Source: Mermis nigrescens (taxonomy: Eukaryota > Nematoda > Enoplea > Mermithida > Mermithidae). From it: a stretch of DNA of 64,000 nucleotides. Shown in pieces: positions 1-12,306 of this stretch. Position numbers and translations under genes: made by a program. The notes under the pieces are model-generated. The model was not told the origin of the DNA. It made no database searches and saw only the letters and a program-made list of their open reading frames with translations. Where the stretch lies: the NCBI GenBank assembly GCA_036768485.1, contig JAVLUZ010000417.1, positions 558,001-622,000 of the forward strand. The letters are read 5' to 3'. Position 1 is the first letter of the stretch; every line of letters begins with the position of its first letter.

Positions 1-167
1 TTAATTTTGCATTTTTTGAGTGATGCCGAAATAGCACAAATACAGCAAAAAAACGCATGTGCTACAAAAGACCCATTGCCTCAAATGTTATGCCAAGTCA
101 ATGCTGTAATATGCCAGCCTATAGACGGCAGAGACAAGACGCATATGCTGATTGAAGGATTGTGTCT

Positions 168-440
168 CAACAGCCCCACCAGTCCCAACAGCCCCACCAG
201 TCCCAACAGCCCCACCAGTCCCAACAGCCCCACCAGTCCCAACAGCCCCACCAGTCCCAACAGCCCCACCAGTCCCAACAGCCCCACCAGTCCCAACAGC
301 CCCACCATCCCAACAGCCCCACCAATAATCCCAACAGCCCCACCAATCCCAACAGCCCCACCAATAATCCCAACAGCCCCACCAATAATCCCAACAGCCC
401 CACCAGTCCCAAGAGCCCCACCAATCCCGAGCCCCACCAA
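168..440 (+). repeat. 18-bp minisatellite, left arm
   Basis: Seven or more near-identical copies of an 18-bp unit are followed by variant 18- and 21-bp units in which AGT is replaced by AAT or AATAAT. Translated, the unit gives NSPTSP hexapeptides, but nothing upstream resembles a gene. Confidence 0.9.
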
Positions 441-503
441 TCCCAGCAGTTCCACCGTTCCAGCAGTCCAACCGTTCAACAGTCACACTGTCCCAACCAC
501 ACA

Positions 504-870
504 TAAGCGTGGGGGATGTTTAGAGTTTAGCCCTCTTCAACCCGAAATTCTGGAAATCCCCCAAATTATGGTAGACCCCCAGAATTCTATTTTAAGCTTA
601 TTTCTCGGTCACTTTACCCCACCAGACCCACAGAATTTGTCCGCTGCCAATGTTGGTTCCAACTGCTCCACTGTTATAATCATAGATGCACAGCACGACC
701 GGTCTGGAGAAGGAGTTTTGAGCCAAAAATGACCTCAAAACTAGTATGAATGTTAAAATAGCGTAAAAACTACTTAATCCACATTTTTTGGCTATTTTAA
801 AGCAGATTAGCGTGAAAGTTTTGATTTTCATTTAATTTTAACGCTTATCTTTCCTTTTTTCACTAGAACG
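504..870. repeat. Two decayed MITE fragments
   Basis: Positions 504-655 match the short MITE family whose other copies include 45610-45775 (ends like CACGTGAGCGTGGGGG and GGTTGCTGCC-ATG). Positions 686-870 match the family containing the phrase CCAAAATGACCTCAAAAACT, also seen at 27468-27720, 30957-31195, 32815-33060 and 39592-39822. Both are degenerate. Confidence 0.5.
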
Positions 871-1189
871 TTTTTCATTTTTTTCTGGCAGTCTAGATTA
901 GGCAATAATGAGCAGGAATCTAATCTTGCAAGATGGCTCAAATGAGGCAAAATCACGGATTGCGCAAAAATGCTGAAGCTTCAATTCTAGCGGGTCTACC
1001 AGTTTCTCAGGTAGAGTTATTCTGAAAATGTAAACCTGCACGCTCTTGTATAGTCCTGATGAAATATATGAAGTCGAAAAATAGTCAAAAAAATATCTTG
1101 ATCAAACGGAGCCCGTATAAATTCTATAAATTCTATGTTTCAAAAGTACATTCGTCAAATGCACTTCTCGTATAATAGCGATTGCGTGG

Positions 1190-1356
1190 GGCTGCTGGGA
1201 GTACTGGTGGGGGACAGTGGGGCTGTTGGAATGGTGGGGCTGTTGGGATTGGTGGGGCTGTCGGGATTGGTGGGGCTGTTGGGATTATTGGTGGGGCTGT
1301 TGGGACGGTGGGGCTGTTGGGACGGTGGGGCTGTTGGGACTGGTGGGGCTGTTGAG
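1190..1356 (-). repeat. 18-bp minisatellite, right arm
   Basis: This is the reverse complement of the array at 168-440, with units GGTGGGGCTGTTGGGAC/ATT. It is shorter and more diverged than the left arm. Confidence 0.85.
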
Positions 1357-1362
1357 ACATCA

Positions 1363-2690
1363 CCGATTAAAGTAGGTACATTATGTGGGCGTTTTCTGTG
1401 TCCATGCATGCAAAACCTACTTAATTTCTTGAGCCCTAGTTGGGCATGGGTAGAAAATTCAAATGCGCATGATGTGAATAAAAGTTGCAGTTTAAATTTA
1501 TATAATGGTCACAGAAGTGATTGCATTATAAAAAAAGCGTCACTAACAGATAATTTCATGTTTAAATTTGTTTACAATAAAGAATAAGAAGAATTCGGCA
1601 CAAATAACATAATGTTACTAAAGAGCTGAATAATGGAATATGCCTAGACCGTATGCGCGATATATTGTGACAATAGGAAATATTAACAGACTCGCTTATT
1701 TAACATTTTACGGTTGATTATATTAAATTACAATTACTTTGTGATTCAGTCGCACTTTAGAAGCAATATATTTCTAGGTTTCTAATTCAATTCTTTGCAC
1801 ATATTGCATAACTGCAGTGTTAATTTTCCATTTTATATTAGGGGATTCGGGTACCGGGAAGTAAAATTATTTTATTCCGGGGTACCCGGATATACCCGGG
1901 TACTACCCGCGTGCACCTCTACTAAGAATCATCTTAAACGGCGCAAAGTGCCAAAAAATTGACATTTTTTCTCTTGAAATACAATTTCTGCCATTATAAA
2001 GATATGTAGAACACACAAAATAGTGATAGCGAAAACGAGCTGAATGATTAAGACGATTAGCAATTTGTTACTTCTGTGCTTGTCATTTGCATACGTACCA
2101 TAGTTTCACAAGGTCGAAAGTTCAGGGGTTAAATCCCAAAATTTAGGACCACTTAATTTAGAGTCTAGCCTTTTTTGCAGGTCAAATATGAAAAATGGCT
2201 AAAACATCCTGTATAACAAGTTTTAATGTGAAAAATTGCATTTTTAACAACATTTTATCCCATTCTGACTAGTTTCGTCGCTCTTGAGAGTAAAAAATAT
2301 AAGAATCCATCGAAAATTTTGGCTTTTCAGATCATTTTAAGTTTATTCTAGGTATTTTATGGGTAAACAAAACAGAAGTGTATTAAACAGCGCGAAGCGC
2401 CAAAAAAATTTTAATGTATTCGCTGCTTTTGTACCCAAATCATTGCAGAAAATGCTTGATAGCTCAAAATCGTCTGACAGTGATTCAAGTCTTGAACCCC
2501 GAGGTCGGGATAATACCCCCTCACCCCCGTGGGAATGTGTGATACCTACCTTTAAATAAAATTAAAATAATAGCTTGTTAGCTTTGAACTATATTACACT
2601 AATCAATCCTATTGCTACTGTACCCACATCACATGGAGCATATGTGCCCTATATTGTTTGTACTCATACTCATATTATATGTATTACAAA
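1363..2690. other. No gene recognised; small hAT remnants
   Basis: Mostly unrecognised AT-rich sequence. Positions 1841-1917 hold a GGGTACC/CCCGG-rich stub resembling the two ends of a hAT-type element joined together. Positions 1922-2030 match an internal part of the hAT MITE family present in full at 41610-42047. A 66-codon frame at 2359-2559 has no recognisable feature. Confidence 0.4.
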
Positions 2691-2770
2691 TCCTCGGTCC
2701 CTCGGCCTCGGCCGAGGCAAGGATTTCAAAGTTCCCTCGGCCGAGGCCGAGGGAAAACAAGACCCTCGTC
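2691..2770. repeat. CCTCGGCCGAGG palindrome cluster
   Basis: Palindromic blocks of CCTCGGCC / GGCCGAGG are repeated on both sides of a short spacer. This looks like the collapsed ends of a small foldback or hAT-type element. The GC content is strikingly different from the flanks. Confidence 0.5.
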
Positions 2771-2779
2771 CGATCCCTA

Positions 2780-3674
2780 ATGGGAAGCTGGCACTTTGCT
2801 CGCATTTCAACCTGTAGTAGATGGTTTTAGAAGGCACTTTTATTTGAGATGGTCTGGCCGATTTGCTTACTCACTAGGGAATATTTTTTTGCGCTGCATG
2901 GGTAGCACACTCAATTGCTGCCCAGTCACCCATTAGCGCATTTTGATGGGCCAGCGTAAGCTCTGGGGCATACATACATAAACACATATTTGATCAATCC
3001 GGAATAAATTTATAACTGCACAATTACAGGGTGGTTCAAACAGAGCTTATAAGATCATAATAAGCAGACTAACACTATCACAGCCATAGCCAATTAATCG
3101 TATGATGTCAAATCATGTCCAATAATTGACACAATGGTTGTTTAACCAGTTATAAAATTACATTTAAACGCAAGAAAAGGGCAAAAATGGCTAAAAATAA
3201 ACTATGTAGGCAACGTAGGCATGTACCTTACTTTCCTGTTGGTACGTACCTGAATATTTTCGAAGCATTTTATTTCCACTACTGTAAAACAATTTCCCAG
3301 AATGAGGACAAGAACAGCAACAGCTACTCAATATCTATCAAGCAGGACCAGAGCTCACGCTGGCCCGTCAACGTGCGTTAATGGGTGACTGGGCAGCTAT
3401 TGAGTCTGCTACCAATGTAGCGCAAAAAACATTCCCTAGTGAGGAAGCAAATCTGCCAGACCATCTCAAATAAAAGTGCCTTCTAAAACCATCTACTACA
3501 GGTTGGAATGCGAGCGAAGCGCCAGCTTCTCATATCAATAAGCATTTTAACTTGACTGCACATAATATCACATTATGTACCATATTACCTGCAGTCCAGG
3601 CCGCTGGTTTTTGACTGCATATAATTTTACATTGTGTGCTATATTACCTGCAGTTGACTGCAAATAATTACTGC
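2780..3674. mobile_element. Foldback-like element, copy A (left end truncated)
   Basis: Positions 2780-2985 reappear inverted at about 3350-3545. The right end continues into tandem units built on TGACTGCATATAATTTTACA, ending GCAGTTGACTGCAAATAATTACTGC. The same element occurs at 10741-13526, where both ends are preserved. This copy lacks most of the left tandem array. At about 2838 it has the uninterrupted sequence into which a LINE is inserted in the other copy, so it serves as an empty site. Confidence 0.65.
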
Positions 3675-3904
3675 CTTTTTGTAGACTTTTTCCATTTTTA
3701 TTATGCTTTTGAACTTTTATCAAAAATAGAGAAATTTGTTGGGAAACGACATGAGTTTGAAATCTACGACCGAAAATTTTGAAAATGAACCATTTCCAGT
3801 TGAAAAACAGAGGAAATGGAAAATTTTCCATTTTCCATTTCCTGTTTTTACCCTATTTTTCCATTTTCCGGCGATTTTCCATCTGCGACAAAATCGTTGT
3901 TTGT
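3675..3904. repeat. GGAAAATGG-type repeat fragment
   Basis: Contains runs of TTTTCCATTTTCC in both orientations. It matches the longer tandem region at 55050-56480, including the phrase TTTTCCGGCGATTTTCCATC. Confidence 0.6.
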
Positions 3905-4126
3905 ACCTATATATAATGTGCATTTGATACCAGCACTTATTTCAGGTTTTCAAATGAAAGGGTTAAATTGTTGAGGGATAACTTTCCTTGTTTTGTCCTA
4001 TAAAAGTTGACCCTGATGCCGATCATGATTTATTTCTGTTAACTGTATTGTCGCTCACGGTTTGGTGTGTGTACGAATTTTGAATAGCTTTAAATTTTGT
4101 GCTATTGTGAGAAAAAGTGAATTAAA

Positions 4127-4345
4127 TTATTGTCTGTTTCATTCAACTTTGCAGTTTTCATTTGAATTTAATCAGTATGAATCAGGCTACAGATGTGGAT
4201 TAAAATTTTGATGCAGTAATGCGCTTTAAAAATGGCAAACATCTCCCCATAACTCGGTATACTGTAGAATATCGAAGCTATGGTGTTGGTTTATAACACT
4301 AAAAATTTTTTCAAAAACCTCAAAGTTAAATGAAACGGACCATAG
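4127..4345. mobile_element. Small TIR element (about 218 bp)
   Basis: The ends are imperfect inverted repeats: GTCTGTTTCATTCAACTTTG on the left and CAAAGTTAAATGAAACGGAC on the right. There is no coding capacity. A second copy is at 14127-14343 inside the duplicated unit. Confidence 0.55.
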
Positions 4346-5354
4346 TATGCAAATTATATATTCGATATACAATGAAATGCAGATCACAGAATTTTTGATG
4401 TTTCTAATAACACTGCCAATACCACGAAATCTTCAATTGTTCACTTACAAATTTTTTATTATCGGAATTCTGAGTCTGACTGTCAAGCGGCTTATCATAC
4501 ATGCTCTATTCTGAGTTTGATGATTCCATTTTAATATATGCAGGGATGTATTTAAGAGGGAGCGAGAGGCAGCCGCCCACCCCCATCGGTTAAAATAGTT
4601 GGCGAGATAAAGAATGGATATGTACTTCGCAACCTTTTTTGGTCATCGACCATCATAATTTCTCAAATTTACCACCTATACATGACATCCATGTTCATCC
4701 ACTTTCTTGGTCTGAAAGTTATATTTTTGTAATTTTCTGACATTTTTTAGGATAAATTCTAAAAAATTTTTGCGTGCGCTAAATGCTTCAGTGCACAAGA
4801 ACGGGAAATAACGAATTATTCAAGACTCTTAACGTCTTTTCCGGTGCTTCGCGCCGAGTTTTAGCTGAAGATAAAGAAATTTAAGCTTTTTTTCCACAAA
4901 ATTGTTAACAATTGTGAAACTTTTTGCGAAACTTTTACACCAGAAATCATTTTGACCAAAAATAGGCAATATAAAATGGCAAAAAAGCGTTATTCTGCAC
5001 GTACGAGTAAGTAGCTGGTTTTAAACTTATTTTTGACTGGTTTGAAAAATAAGTTGGGGTACCAACTACCCCCTCCTCCTTACAAAAATCCTAGATCTGC
5101 GACTGACTGAATATTGTGTAGTACATAAAGTATGTCTAACTCCTTATATCCTTCACATTTGACAACCGGTGTTGTCGATCGCAAGTACTAGTACATTCCA
5201 ATAGTGATAGATGCAAAGTGTGCTTGCTCATGCTCGGATTTATTCAGATTTTTTGAAATATCGATTAGTTGTGTACGATGCGAACTGTCAACCGGCTTTG
5301 CCCTAACTACAAATGCAATGCATGCCTGCACGAATGTGTGCACATTGAATGCAT

Positions 5355-5488
5355 GAAGTATTTAACCCTTGAGGGTTAGTTAACCCCTGGGGTTAAATTT
5401 CATTCGGAAACCAGGGATAGGTTAACTAACCCTGGGGTTAATTTAACCCTGGGGTTAGGTAACCTCTTCATTCGGTAACCGGGCCCTG
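5355..5488. repeat. TTAACCC/GGGTTAA palindrome cluster
   Basis: Alternating TTAACCC and GGGTTAA blocks separated by a few bases, ending ATTCGGTAACCGGGCCC. This is the right end of an element whose complete form is at 13717-15488. The left end is missing in this copy. Confidence 0.6.
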
Positions 5489-6976
5489 TTGTGGTTGTGG
5501 CCACCGTTTTTCCCACATTTAGGGGTTTTTGCTCGTGTAGCCAGGAAGGTGGGATTCCCCCTGGGGAAACTTTCGACATGTTTAAGAAGTGGGCAATATG
5601 GTTGCAACTTGCATGATGCTGTTCTGCGACGTAAATAGAAAAATTCGGTGCTTCGCGCCAATTTCTTTATCTTTTGGCAGTTTCTATCATTTTATTTGCA
5701 GGAAAAGTCAAAACAATTAGCGCTTCATGCGCATTATAATCATTTTTTGTATCAAAAAAACGTAAAAAAATTTTGAAAAAAATTAAATTTTTTATTGATC
5801 AAATAGTGCAGGACGATGTGAAAACCCAAACAACAGGTTATCTATGGCCCCGCCCGTTTTCGAGGGTTTTTTAGATATAAAAAATTTTTTTACGGATTCT
5901 TTCCCTGGCGAAAATCCTGGCTACGCCTATGGGGCTTTTGTGAACCGAAATTTCGAAATGTGGAAAAAAATTTGGGCTTGGTTCACATTGTGGAAAATTT
6001 TTGTAATGCAAAAATGCATTCTAGGAGGGTAAAATTCCAAAATTTTACGGTGCTTCGCGCCGGATTGATTCATTTTTAATGTTTTCAGCGCGCCGCGCCG
6101 ATTGCAGCATTTTTATCGACAACTTGCTCTGGAACCTCACTCTAATTTAAAATCCTCATCTTCTGCACGGATTTCGACTCTTTTTGAAATGCAAAATGTG
6201 TTATACAGAATCAAAATTTCGAAATTTTCCGGCGCTTCGCGCCGGATTGATTTAATTTTATTTTTCTTATTGATGTTATGGCCGCGCCGCGCCAATCGCA
6301 GCACTTTTATTGACAACTTATTCTAGAACTTTACTATGATGAAAATTCTTATCTTCTGCACGGATTTTCGGACAATTTTTGTGATGTAAAAATGCGTTTT
6401 AGAGGTAGAATTTCAAAAATTTACCGGAGCTTCGCGTCGGATTGATTTGATTCAATTATTTGCTATTGATGTTCAGGCCGCGCTGCGCCGATTGCGGCAA
6501 TTTTATTACAAAAATGCGTTTTAGAGGTAAAATTTCGGAATTTTCTTGCGCTCCGCGCCATTTCGATAAATCGTTGAGTTTTTTCCTCGATGAGACTCCG
6601 GAAATCGGCTGAAGAAGGTCTGAAAATGCAATTTTCTGAGATAGAACATATTACTGATCGTTATATTTCAGTACACTAAGTTCACAATAACGAAATATTC
6701 AAAAACTCGTTTTGGGTCTCGCCATTTTATGTAGGATGGACTTTCTGCAAAAAAACATCGGTTTTTCAACATGAGGCGCCAGAAAATCAAGAAATTTTAT
6801 CTTTTTAAACACATCTTTTGCAGCATTTGTATAGGTTTTGGGAGCTATAGGCTATAGCTCCCTAGCACCCTCTTGGACGGGCGTGCAATTATAGATGATA
6901 TGGCGAGATTAGTTGCACAAAGCGAATTTTTAACTTTTGAAGTAAACAATATAATGCTGAGAAATACATATTTATT

Positions 6977-7142
6977 GTCTGTTTCGCACAATTGTGGGCA
7001 TAAATTTTCAAAAACTATCTCTGACAACAAGCTGACAGATTGCGAATCTAGCATTTATCTAATATATAATTATCGTAATCTGTCGGCCTACTGCCAATAA
7101 AAATTCTTGAAATTTATGCCCTAAGTTATGTGAAACAGACTG
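6977..7142 (+). mobile_element. About 165-bp MITE with TAGTCTGTTTCAC ends
   Basis: The inverted ends resemble TAGTCTGTTTCACA and TGTGAAACAGACTA, and the interior carries AAGCTGACAGATTGCGA. Related copies are at 18097-18263, 34280-34413, 34656-34821 (inverted) and 47222-47388. Several copies are flanked by TA, as expected for Tc1/mariner-type elements. Confidence 0.65.
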
Positions 7143-7353
7143 TAATAAGCGCGCAGCGCCTAAAATTTAGCGCTTTTTGATAAAAATTGCGCGTAAAAGT
7201 TATTCAGAAAATCAGAAAATCGCGCCGGAAAAATTAAGGGATTCAACCTGAAAACAGTCAAATATTTTTTGCTCCCTGTTTGTATTTTTCTCTCAACTTT
7301 TCTATTTTGATGGGTCAATTGACGCCACTGCCCTCCCTTGGCTACGCCTCTGC

Positions 7354-7420
7354 GTAGCCGATTGCTTAATGTGTTGCGCTATAGAGGGAGACGTCTGAGG
7401 ATCGAAACTCGGCACCTGCG
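7354..7420 (+). repeat. tRNA-like pol III promoter boxes (possible SINE head)
   Basis: TAGCCGATTG fits the A-box pattern TRGYNNANNNG, and GATCGAAAC fits the B-box pattern GWTCRANNC. The two are spaced roughly as in a tRNA gene. No cloverleaf with good stems is visible, so this is not called a tRNA. The same pair is at 18484-18551 in copy 2 of the long unit. Confidence 0.35.
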
Positions 7421-9222
7421 AGTTATTTTCTCTATCGAAAAATGCCCTGTTTATATGTACCTACCTGATGTTGAAAAACATGGAAAAAAAATCGGTGGGC
7501 AATAAACCGGACAAGTACCGCCCATTTTTATGGGTTTTTTAGATGCAAAAATTTTTGGAGCCCCCTGGCAAAAATCCTGGCTACGTACGTCTATGATGAT
7601 TTCCGGTTTTCGCGGATGAAATTATTTGAACAAGCTAAACAATGATTCTAAGTAGTAAAAAGTATTATTTTTAGCCATTTCGCGTCGAATTTTCGAGAAT
7701 ATCAGAATTCCTCGCATTTTGTTGCGCCAATTACCTGGTAATTTTCTCCATTACCTATTTCTTCAGGGCGCTGAAATCTAAGTTTTTTAAAGATTTAAGC
7801 GGACCCACGCTTTCTGTAGACTTAATTTCAGTGGCCGCCTATGAGTTTTGTCAATGATTAACGGCTGTTTTAAATCTGCGGTTTTTTTCGAGTCGGACGG
7901 ACAGACCTAGGAGTAAATATGCGAATTGAACCTGTGGATTGATAGCTCTTCTTGGTCTTACGCAGGCCGGTATCCAGGATTTTGTTTCGGGGGGGGCACG
8001 ACCAAAATTTTTTAAACATAAGGGGAACCAAAGGATGAATTAAAAAAGACGTTTTACGATCACTAGAGCTGTGCACTTTGTAAATTTTTTACCTAGATGC
8101 CTTAAGTATGGTGAGAATCCAATGGACACCCTCTTGAACGAATCTCATTTTCTGCATAAAACCTGTGAAGAACAGAAGACATAGATGCAAACAGGCTCGT
8201 ATCCAGGGGGAGATAGGGGGCACGTGCCCTCCCCTCAAATAAAACCTGAGAATGATTTTTTCCTTCACTTCCCCTTTGCTTTTTTAGCCAAAAATCGCAA
8301 AAAAATTTCGGCGTTTCGCGCCGAATTTTACAATTATAATTGAAGTATTTTTAGTCCCAAGCGTACGGTTTAAATACTCCCCATTCCCCAAAGCCAAAAC
8401 TTTTTCTGGCCCCCGCCCCCTCCCAAATTTCTGGAAAAAACGTGTTTTCTTGGGACAATTTTTACGTATTTTTTGACCGTTTTTGTCCAAAGAGTTGAAG
8501 GTCTTTCACCCCTACCCTAAAAATGGTCGGAGTACCTCCACCAAAAATTTTGAGCCGCTGCATGTGTGGTCATCTGACATGCACGTGGGGGAGGGGTTTG
8601 AGGGGTCTAGTGTTCTTCATGAGCACCATCAATGCTCTACTTTATTGTTATTTGCTTTCTGTCTGGTGTAACCTATTTCAGAACATATTCTTAATGCATT
8701 TATATATTCGTAATTAATTGAGTTTCTTAACATTTTTTGATAGCGCATTGAAGTTGATTTTCGCTTAAGGAACATGAGCGCACTTGGTCGATGTGTGATT
8801 GCATTAGAACGCCAGAGTCTCAATATTGGTCGAAAATTTTTGCACAATGGTAATAGAGTGCCCAGAGTTAACGATTGCTGTTGGCGTCAATTGCGATTGA
8901 TGGAGCGCGGATTTACATGGAACATGCATACTCCTGGTAGAAATACATGAAATTCTGACTGAATGATCATGTCTCCTGATCTTTCGTTTTTTAATTTCCA
9001 AGCAAATAGCTGGCCGTCCTATTTTGGATGGGACCAACACCAATTTTTGCGGGGACTAAGCCCAAAAGGCCAAAAATAGCACAAAATGACATTTAAAAAG
9101 TCCTATTTTTCCAATTTTTCAGAATTGAGGGGTCCGAACCCCCCCCATTCCCCAGAGATACGTGCCTGCCAATTATGCGAGTGTGAACGTCAAATAATGC
9201 TGAAAAACTTGTAGTTGATTAG

Positions 9223-9322
9223 NNNNNNNNNNNNNNNNNNNNNNNNNNNNNNNNNNNNNNNNNNNNNNNNNNNNNNNNNNNNNNNNNNNNNNNNNNNNNN
9301 NNNNNNNNNNNNNNNNNNNNNN
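9223..9322. other. Assembly gap (100 N)
   Basis: A run of exactly 100 undetermined bases, the usual placeholder for a gap of unknown size. It cuts copy 1 of the long repeat unit shortly before the position where copy 2 carries a hAT insertion. An apparent 75-codon minus-strand frame crosses the gap and is meaningless. Confidence 0.99.
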
Positions 9323-9729
9323 TACACATTGCAATAAATATGTATGACATTCTACAGTATGTCGAGTCATATAGAGATGCATGCTTGTGTCAAGCCGCAT
9401 TACTGCATCAAAAGTTTAAACCGCTTTTTGAAGACTGGACTTCCTGGTGGAAAACTTCAGAAGAAAACCGCAAAGCTAAATGAAGCAGACTATAGGTTAT
9501 ATTTATGTGAATGAAAAACGACTTTTCCCAAATTATTTCACAATATCTCTTTCTCATGCGCGGCATAGTGATTTTTAGTCGCTTTTTTGATGTCACTGAG
9601 AAAAAATAACCGGAGCCATTAATCTTTCCCAGCAGTGATAAGATTTTTTTGAAAATTAACACAATGTTATTTATTTTGCATTAACAAGAAGTAATGACAT
9701 TTTACTGGTATTAATACTAATATCATACT

Positions 9730-10221
9730 AATATTCTATTCGGACGGATAAAACACAAGGGTAAAACAAAGTCGAAGGAAAATAAAATAGCATAGCGTTA
9801 AATGCGAAATGTCCTGGACACACAGGTAAAATAGATTGCGCTCACGTGTGCCCCATTGAAAAATTCCCGAAATCAATCTTTTTCAAATTTCTCTAAAATG
9901 TTCTCAACATTTGGAGAATTTCGAATACCTATATTGTGGAAGATCGTTCTAAATTCTAGCTGATCTAGTAGCAAAACAATACTCTTTACAATCAAGTCGA
10001 AATTTTTCTAAATAGATCTGATTTGTAAATGCATCTCCTAGTACGCGACGATCCATATAACTTATAAAAATCTTGAGAAGGTAAGAGATTAGGTATTATG
10101 AGTAATATTTGTAACAATTAAATCAAGATAAATCCTACGGAGTTCAAGCCTCTCTAAATTTAAGGCTTTTAGCCTTTCATCATAAGAAAGTCCCATGTAT
10201 CCAATAAACCTTTTAGTAGCA
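9730..10221 (-). mobile_element. LINE fragment, 3' part of a split element
   Basis: Read on the minus strand, this encodes decayed C-terminal reverse transcriptase sequence (TKRFIGYMGLSYDERLKALN and RLELRRIYLDL, then a weak NDLPQ-like end). The same element continues at 10673-10740 and 13527-13717. It was split first by a plus-strand LINE and then by a foldback element. Several stops and frameshifts show it is dead. Confidence 0.7.
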
Positions 10222-10672
10222 AGCCGACTTTTTTACTTTTTGTGAAACAACACGCGTGCTCAAAATTCAATGAAATGTGAATGCACTCCTTTTCGGCTTG
10301 ATGTTCGTGGGTATGATTTATCCAATAGGTGGATTCACGTATGGAATTCTCTCCCTGAAGCTGTTGTAAGATCTCCTAGTGTTGCTTCCCTCCGTGAAAA
10401 GTTGAAAAAAGTTGATCTAACGGGGTATTTGCTAGGGGGCGTGTTCTAAGTGCATAATTTATTTAGCCTGCGCGCCTACCTTCGTCTTTTGTACTAATCT
10501 CGTATAAATGTACTTTAATTAATAATTTCTTGCTTTTAGAATATGTGATTTTGTATGATGATTCATGTCGAATGTTTATTTATAATTGTATTTCATTGTA
10601 TATTAATGTTTCTTTTCTTATTGTGTTCTTTTTGTGCGACGAAAATAAAATATTTGTATATTGTATTGTATA
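10222..10672 (+). mobile_element. 5'-truncated LINE, 3' end only
   Basis: Nearly identical to the last 450 bases of the LINE at 11078-12530. It covers the C-terminus (RLDVRGYDLSNRWIHVWNSL, then a stop) and the 3' tail with TATTTGTAT-type repeats. It interrupts the minus-strand LINE between the codons for RQN and TKRFIG. Short flanking TAGTA sequences are a plausible target-site duplication. Confidence 0.75.
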
Positions 10673-11077
10673 TATAGTAAATTTTGCCGCACCCGTTCAA
10701 TCCTGTTGATATCAGAAAGCAAATAAGCGCTCCACACAGTTAGCAGCAATTATTTGCAGTCAACTGCAGGTAATATAGCACACAATGTAAAATTATATGC
10801 AGTCAAAAACCAGCGTTCTAGACTGCAGGTAATTAGTACACAATGTAAAATTATATGCAGTCAAAAAACCAGCGTTCTAGACTGCAGGTAATTAGTACAC
10901 AATGTAAAATTATATGCAGTCAAAAACCAGCGGCCTGACTGTAGGTAATTTAGCGCACAATGTGATATTATAGCAGTCAAGTTGAATGCTATCGATATGG
11001 GAAGCTGGCGCTTCGCTCGCATTTTAACCTGTAGTGTAGGTGGTTCTAGAAGGCACTTCTAGAAGGCACTTCTAATT

Positions 11078-12306
11078 AGCACAAAAGCAAGCACATTTAC
11101 GTGAGAATAATTTGATCTCCGGTCAGTTTGGTTTCCAAAAGGGTAAATCGTGTGAATTGCAATTACTAAAGTGCAAAATTGAATGGACTAAATTAATTGA
11201 TGGAAAAAACACTGTTGATGTTATCTACATTGATTTTTATAAAGCTTTCGATACTGTAGTTCACTGTAAATTAATTTATAAACTGGAAACTTTTGGATTT
11301 TCTGGAGATTTATTGAGTTGGTTAACTTGTTTTTTGAGCGATAGGACTCAAAGGGTTGTTATTAACGGTCAGTTTTCGAGCGAAAAATCTGTCACTAGCT
11401 GCGTGTTCCTCAGGGCAGTATACTTGGCCCGATTCTTTTCGTTTTTTCGTTTTATTCATAAATGACATTAGCGACCGCTTAAATAGCAAAGTTTGCCTCT
11501 TTTGCCGATGACGTCAAGCTTTATAATTCATCTAGCAATCACACCCAACTTCAAGATGATATCGCTAAACTCGTAGTCTGGTCCAAGGATTGGCAGTTAA
11601 AAATTGCTACTGAAAAATGCTACGCTATATCTAGGTTTTGGAAATCCCAAGCGTTCTTATAGAATTTCTGACCTGACTGTAGAACAGAGTGTAAATTCTG
11701 TAAAGGATTTGGGTGTTTATGTATCAAGTAAACTTGATTTTAATTTCCACTATAATGATATAACGTGTAGAGCTTATGCTAGGCTATGCTAATATCGAAA
11801 TCATTTTCTTCTAAAATAAACTAAATATGTCTAGGGCTTTTACTGCTTACGTCAGACCGCTTCTTGAGTATTGTAGCACTGTTTGGAATCCATACCGTAA
11901 GACCCATGTTTCAATGATCGAAAATGTTCAAAGGAAATTTACACGTAAAATTATTGGATTTCGGGGACTTTCTTATGCTGAAAGACTCAGTTCCTTAGAA
12001 TTGATAGCCTGGAGATTCACAGATTGCGTAGTGATCTGTGTATGATGTATCAGATATTGAGTGTAGATGCGGTTTTGCAGCAAGCCGACTTTTTTACTTT
12101 TTGTGAAAACAGCACGTGTGCTCAAAATTCAATGAAATGTGAATGCACTCCTTTTCGGCTTGATGTTCGTGGGTATGATTTATCCAATAGGTGGATTCAC
12201 GTATGGAATTCCTCCTGAAGCTGTTGTAAGATCTAGTGTTGCTTCCCTCCGTGAAAAGTTGAAAAAAGTTGATCTAACGGGGTATTTGCTAGGGGGCGCG
12301 TTCTAA
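11078..12306 (+). pseudogene. LINE reverse transcriptase, broken by frameshifts
   Basis: Reverse transcriptase motifs occur in order: GQFGFQKGKSCE, then IDFYKAFDTV (first catalytic Asp), a damaged PQGS region near 11410, FADDVKLY (the catalytic DD pair) near 11500, WQLKIATEKC, then LLEYCSTVWNP and KFTRKIIGFRGLSYAERLS. It ends WIHVWNSS...VDLTGYLLGG and a stop at 12304-12306. At least four frame changes (around 11400, 11460, 11620 and 11800) destroy the protein. No endonuclease domain is present because the element is 5'-truncated. Confidence 0.85.

Larger units (their letters stand above)
160..1362. mobile_element. Foldback-like element with inverted minisatellite ends
   Basis: Tandem arrays of an 18-21 bp unit (core CAACAGCCCCACCAGTCC, with AATCC and AATAATCC variants) lie at about 168-440 on the plus strand. 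The same unit lies in opposite orientation at about 1190-1356. Both outer edges read GTCTCAACAGCC or its complement. The interior (500-1180) holds MITE-like remnants and unique sequence. Two inverted arrays with a spacer is the architecture of Foldback/Galileo-type elements. I found no convincing target-site duplication. The 241-codon open frame over the left array exists only because the unit is a multiple of three and lacks stops; the array is open in several frames on both strands. Confidence 0.5.
3905..9222. repeat. Long non-coding repeat unit, copy 1
   Basis: About 5.3 kb that can be followed almost continuously in a second copy at 13905-20329, in the same orientation and with only small indels. 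It contains no convincing ORF. It does contain several copies of the GGCGCTTCGCGCC hairpin motif, two small TIR elements (4127-4345 and 6977-7142), a cluster of TTAACCC/GGGTTAA palindromes (5355-5480), and a tRNA-like A/B box pair (7354-7420). The right end runs into an assembly gap, so its true length is unknown. Confidence 0.8.

Noticed and set aside
7..732. 241-codon ORF with proline-rich NSPTSP repeats
   Set aside because: Open only because an 18-bp minisatellite without stops runs through it. The same DNA is open in other frames and strands, and the ends fall in MITE remnants.
168..1356. CRISPR array
   Set aside because: Repeats are directly abutting with no unique spacers, and the window is eukaryotic.
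2575..2830. Overlapping plus-strand ORFs of 72-80 codons
   Set aside because: They cross the CCTCGGCC palindrome cluster and the foldback element, with no protein features.
9173..9400. 75-codon minus-strand ORF across the gap
   Set aside because: Its middle is undetermined bases, so the frame has no meaning.
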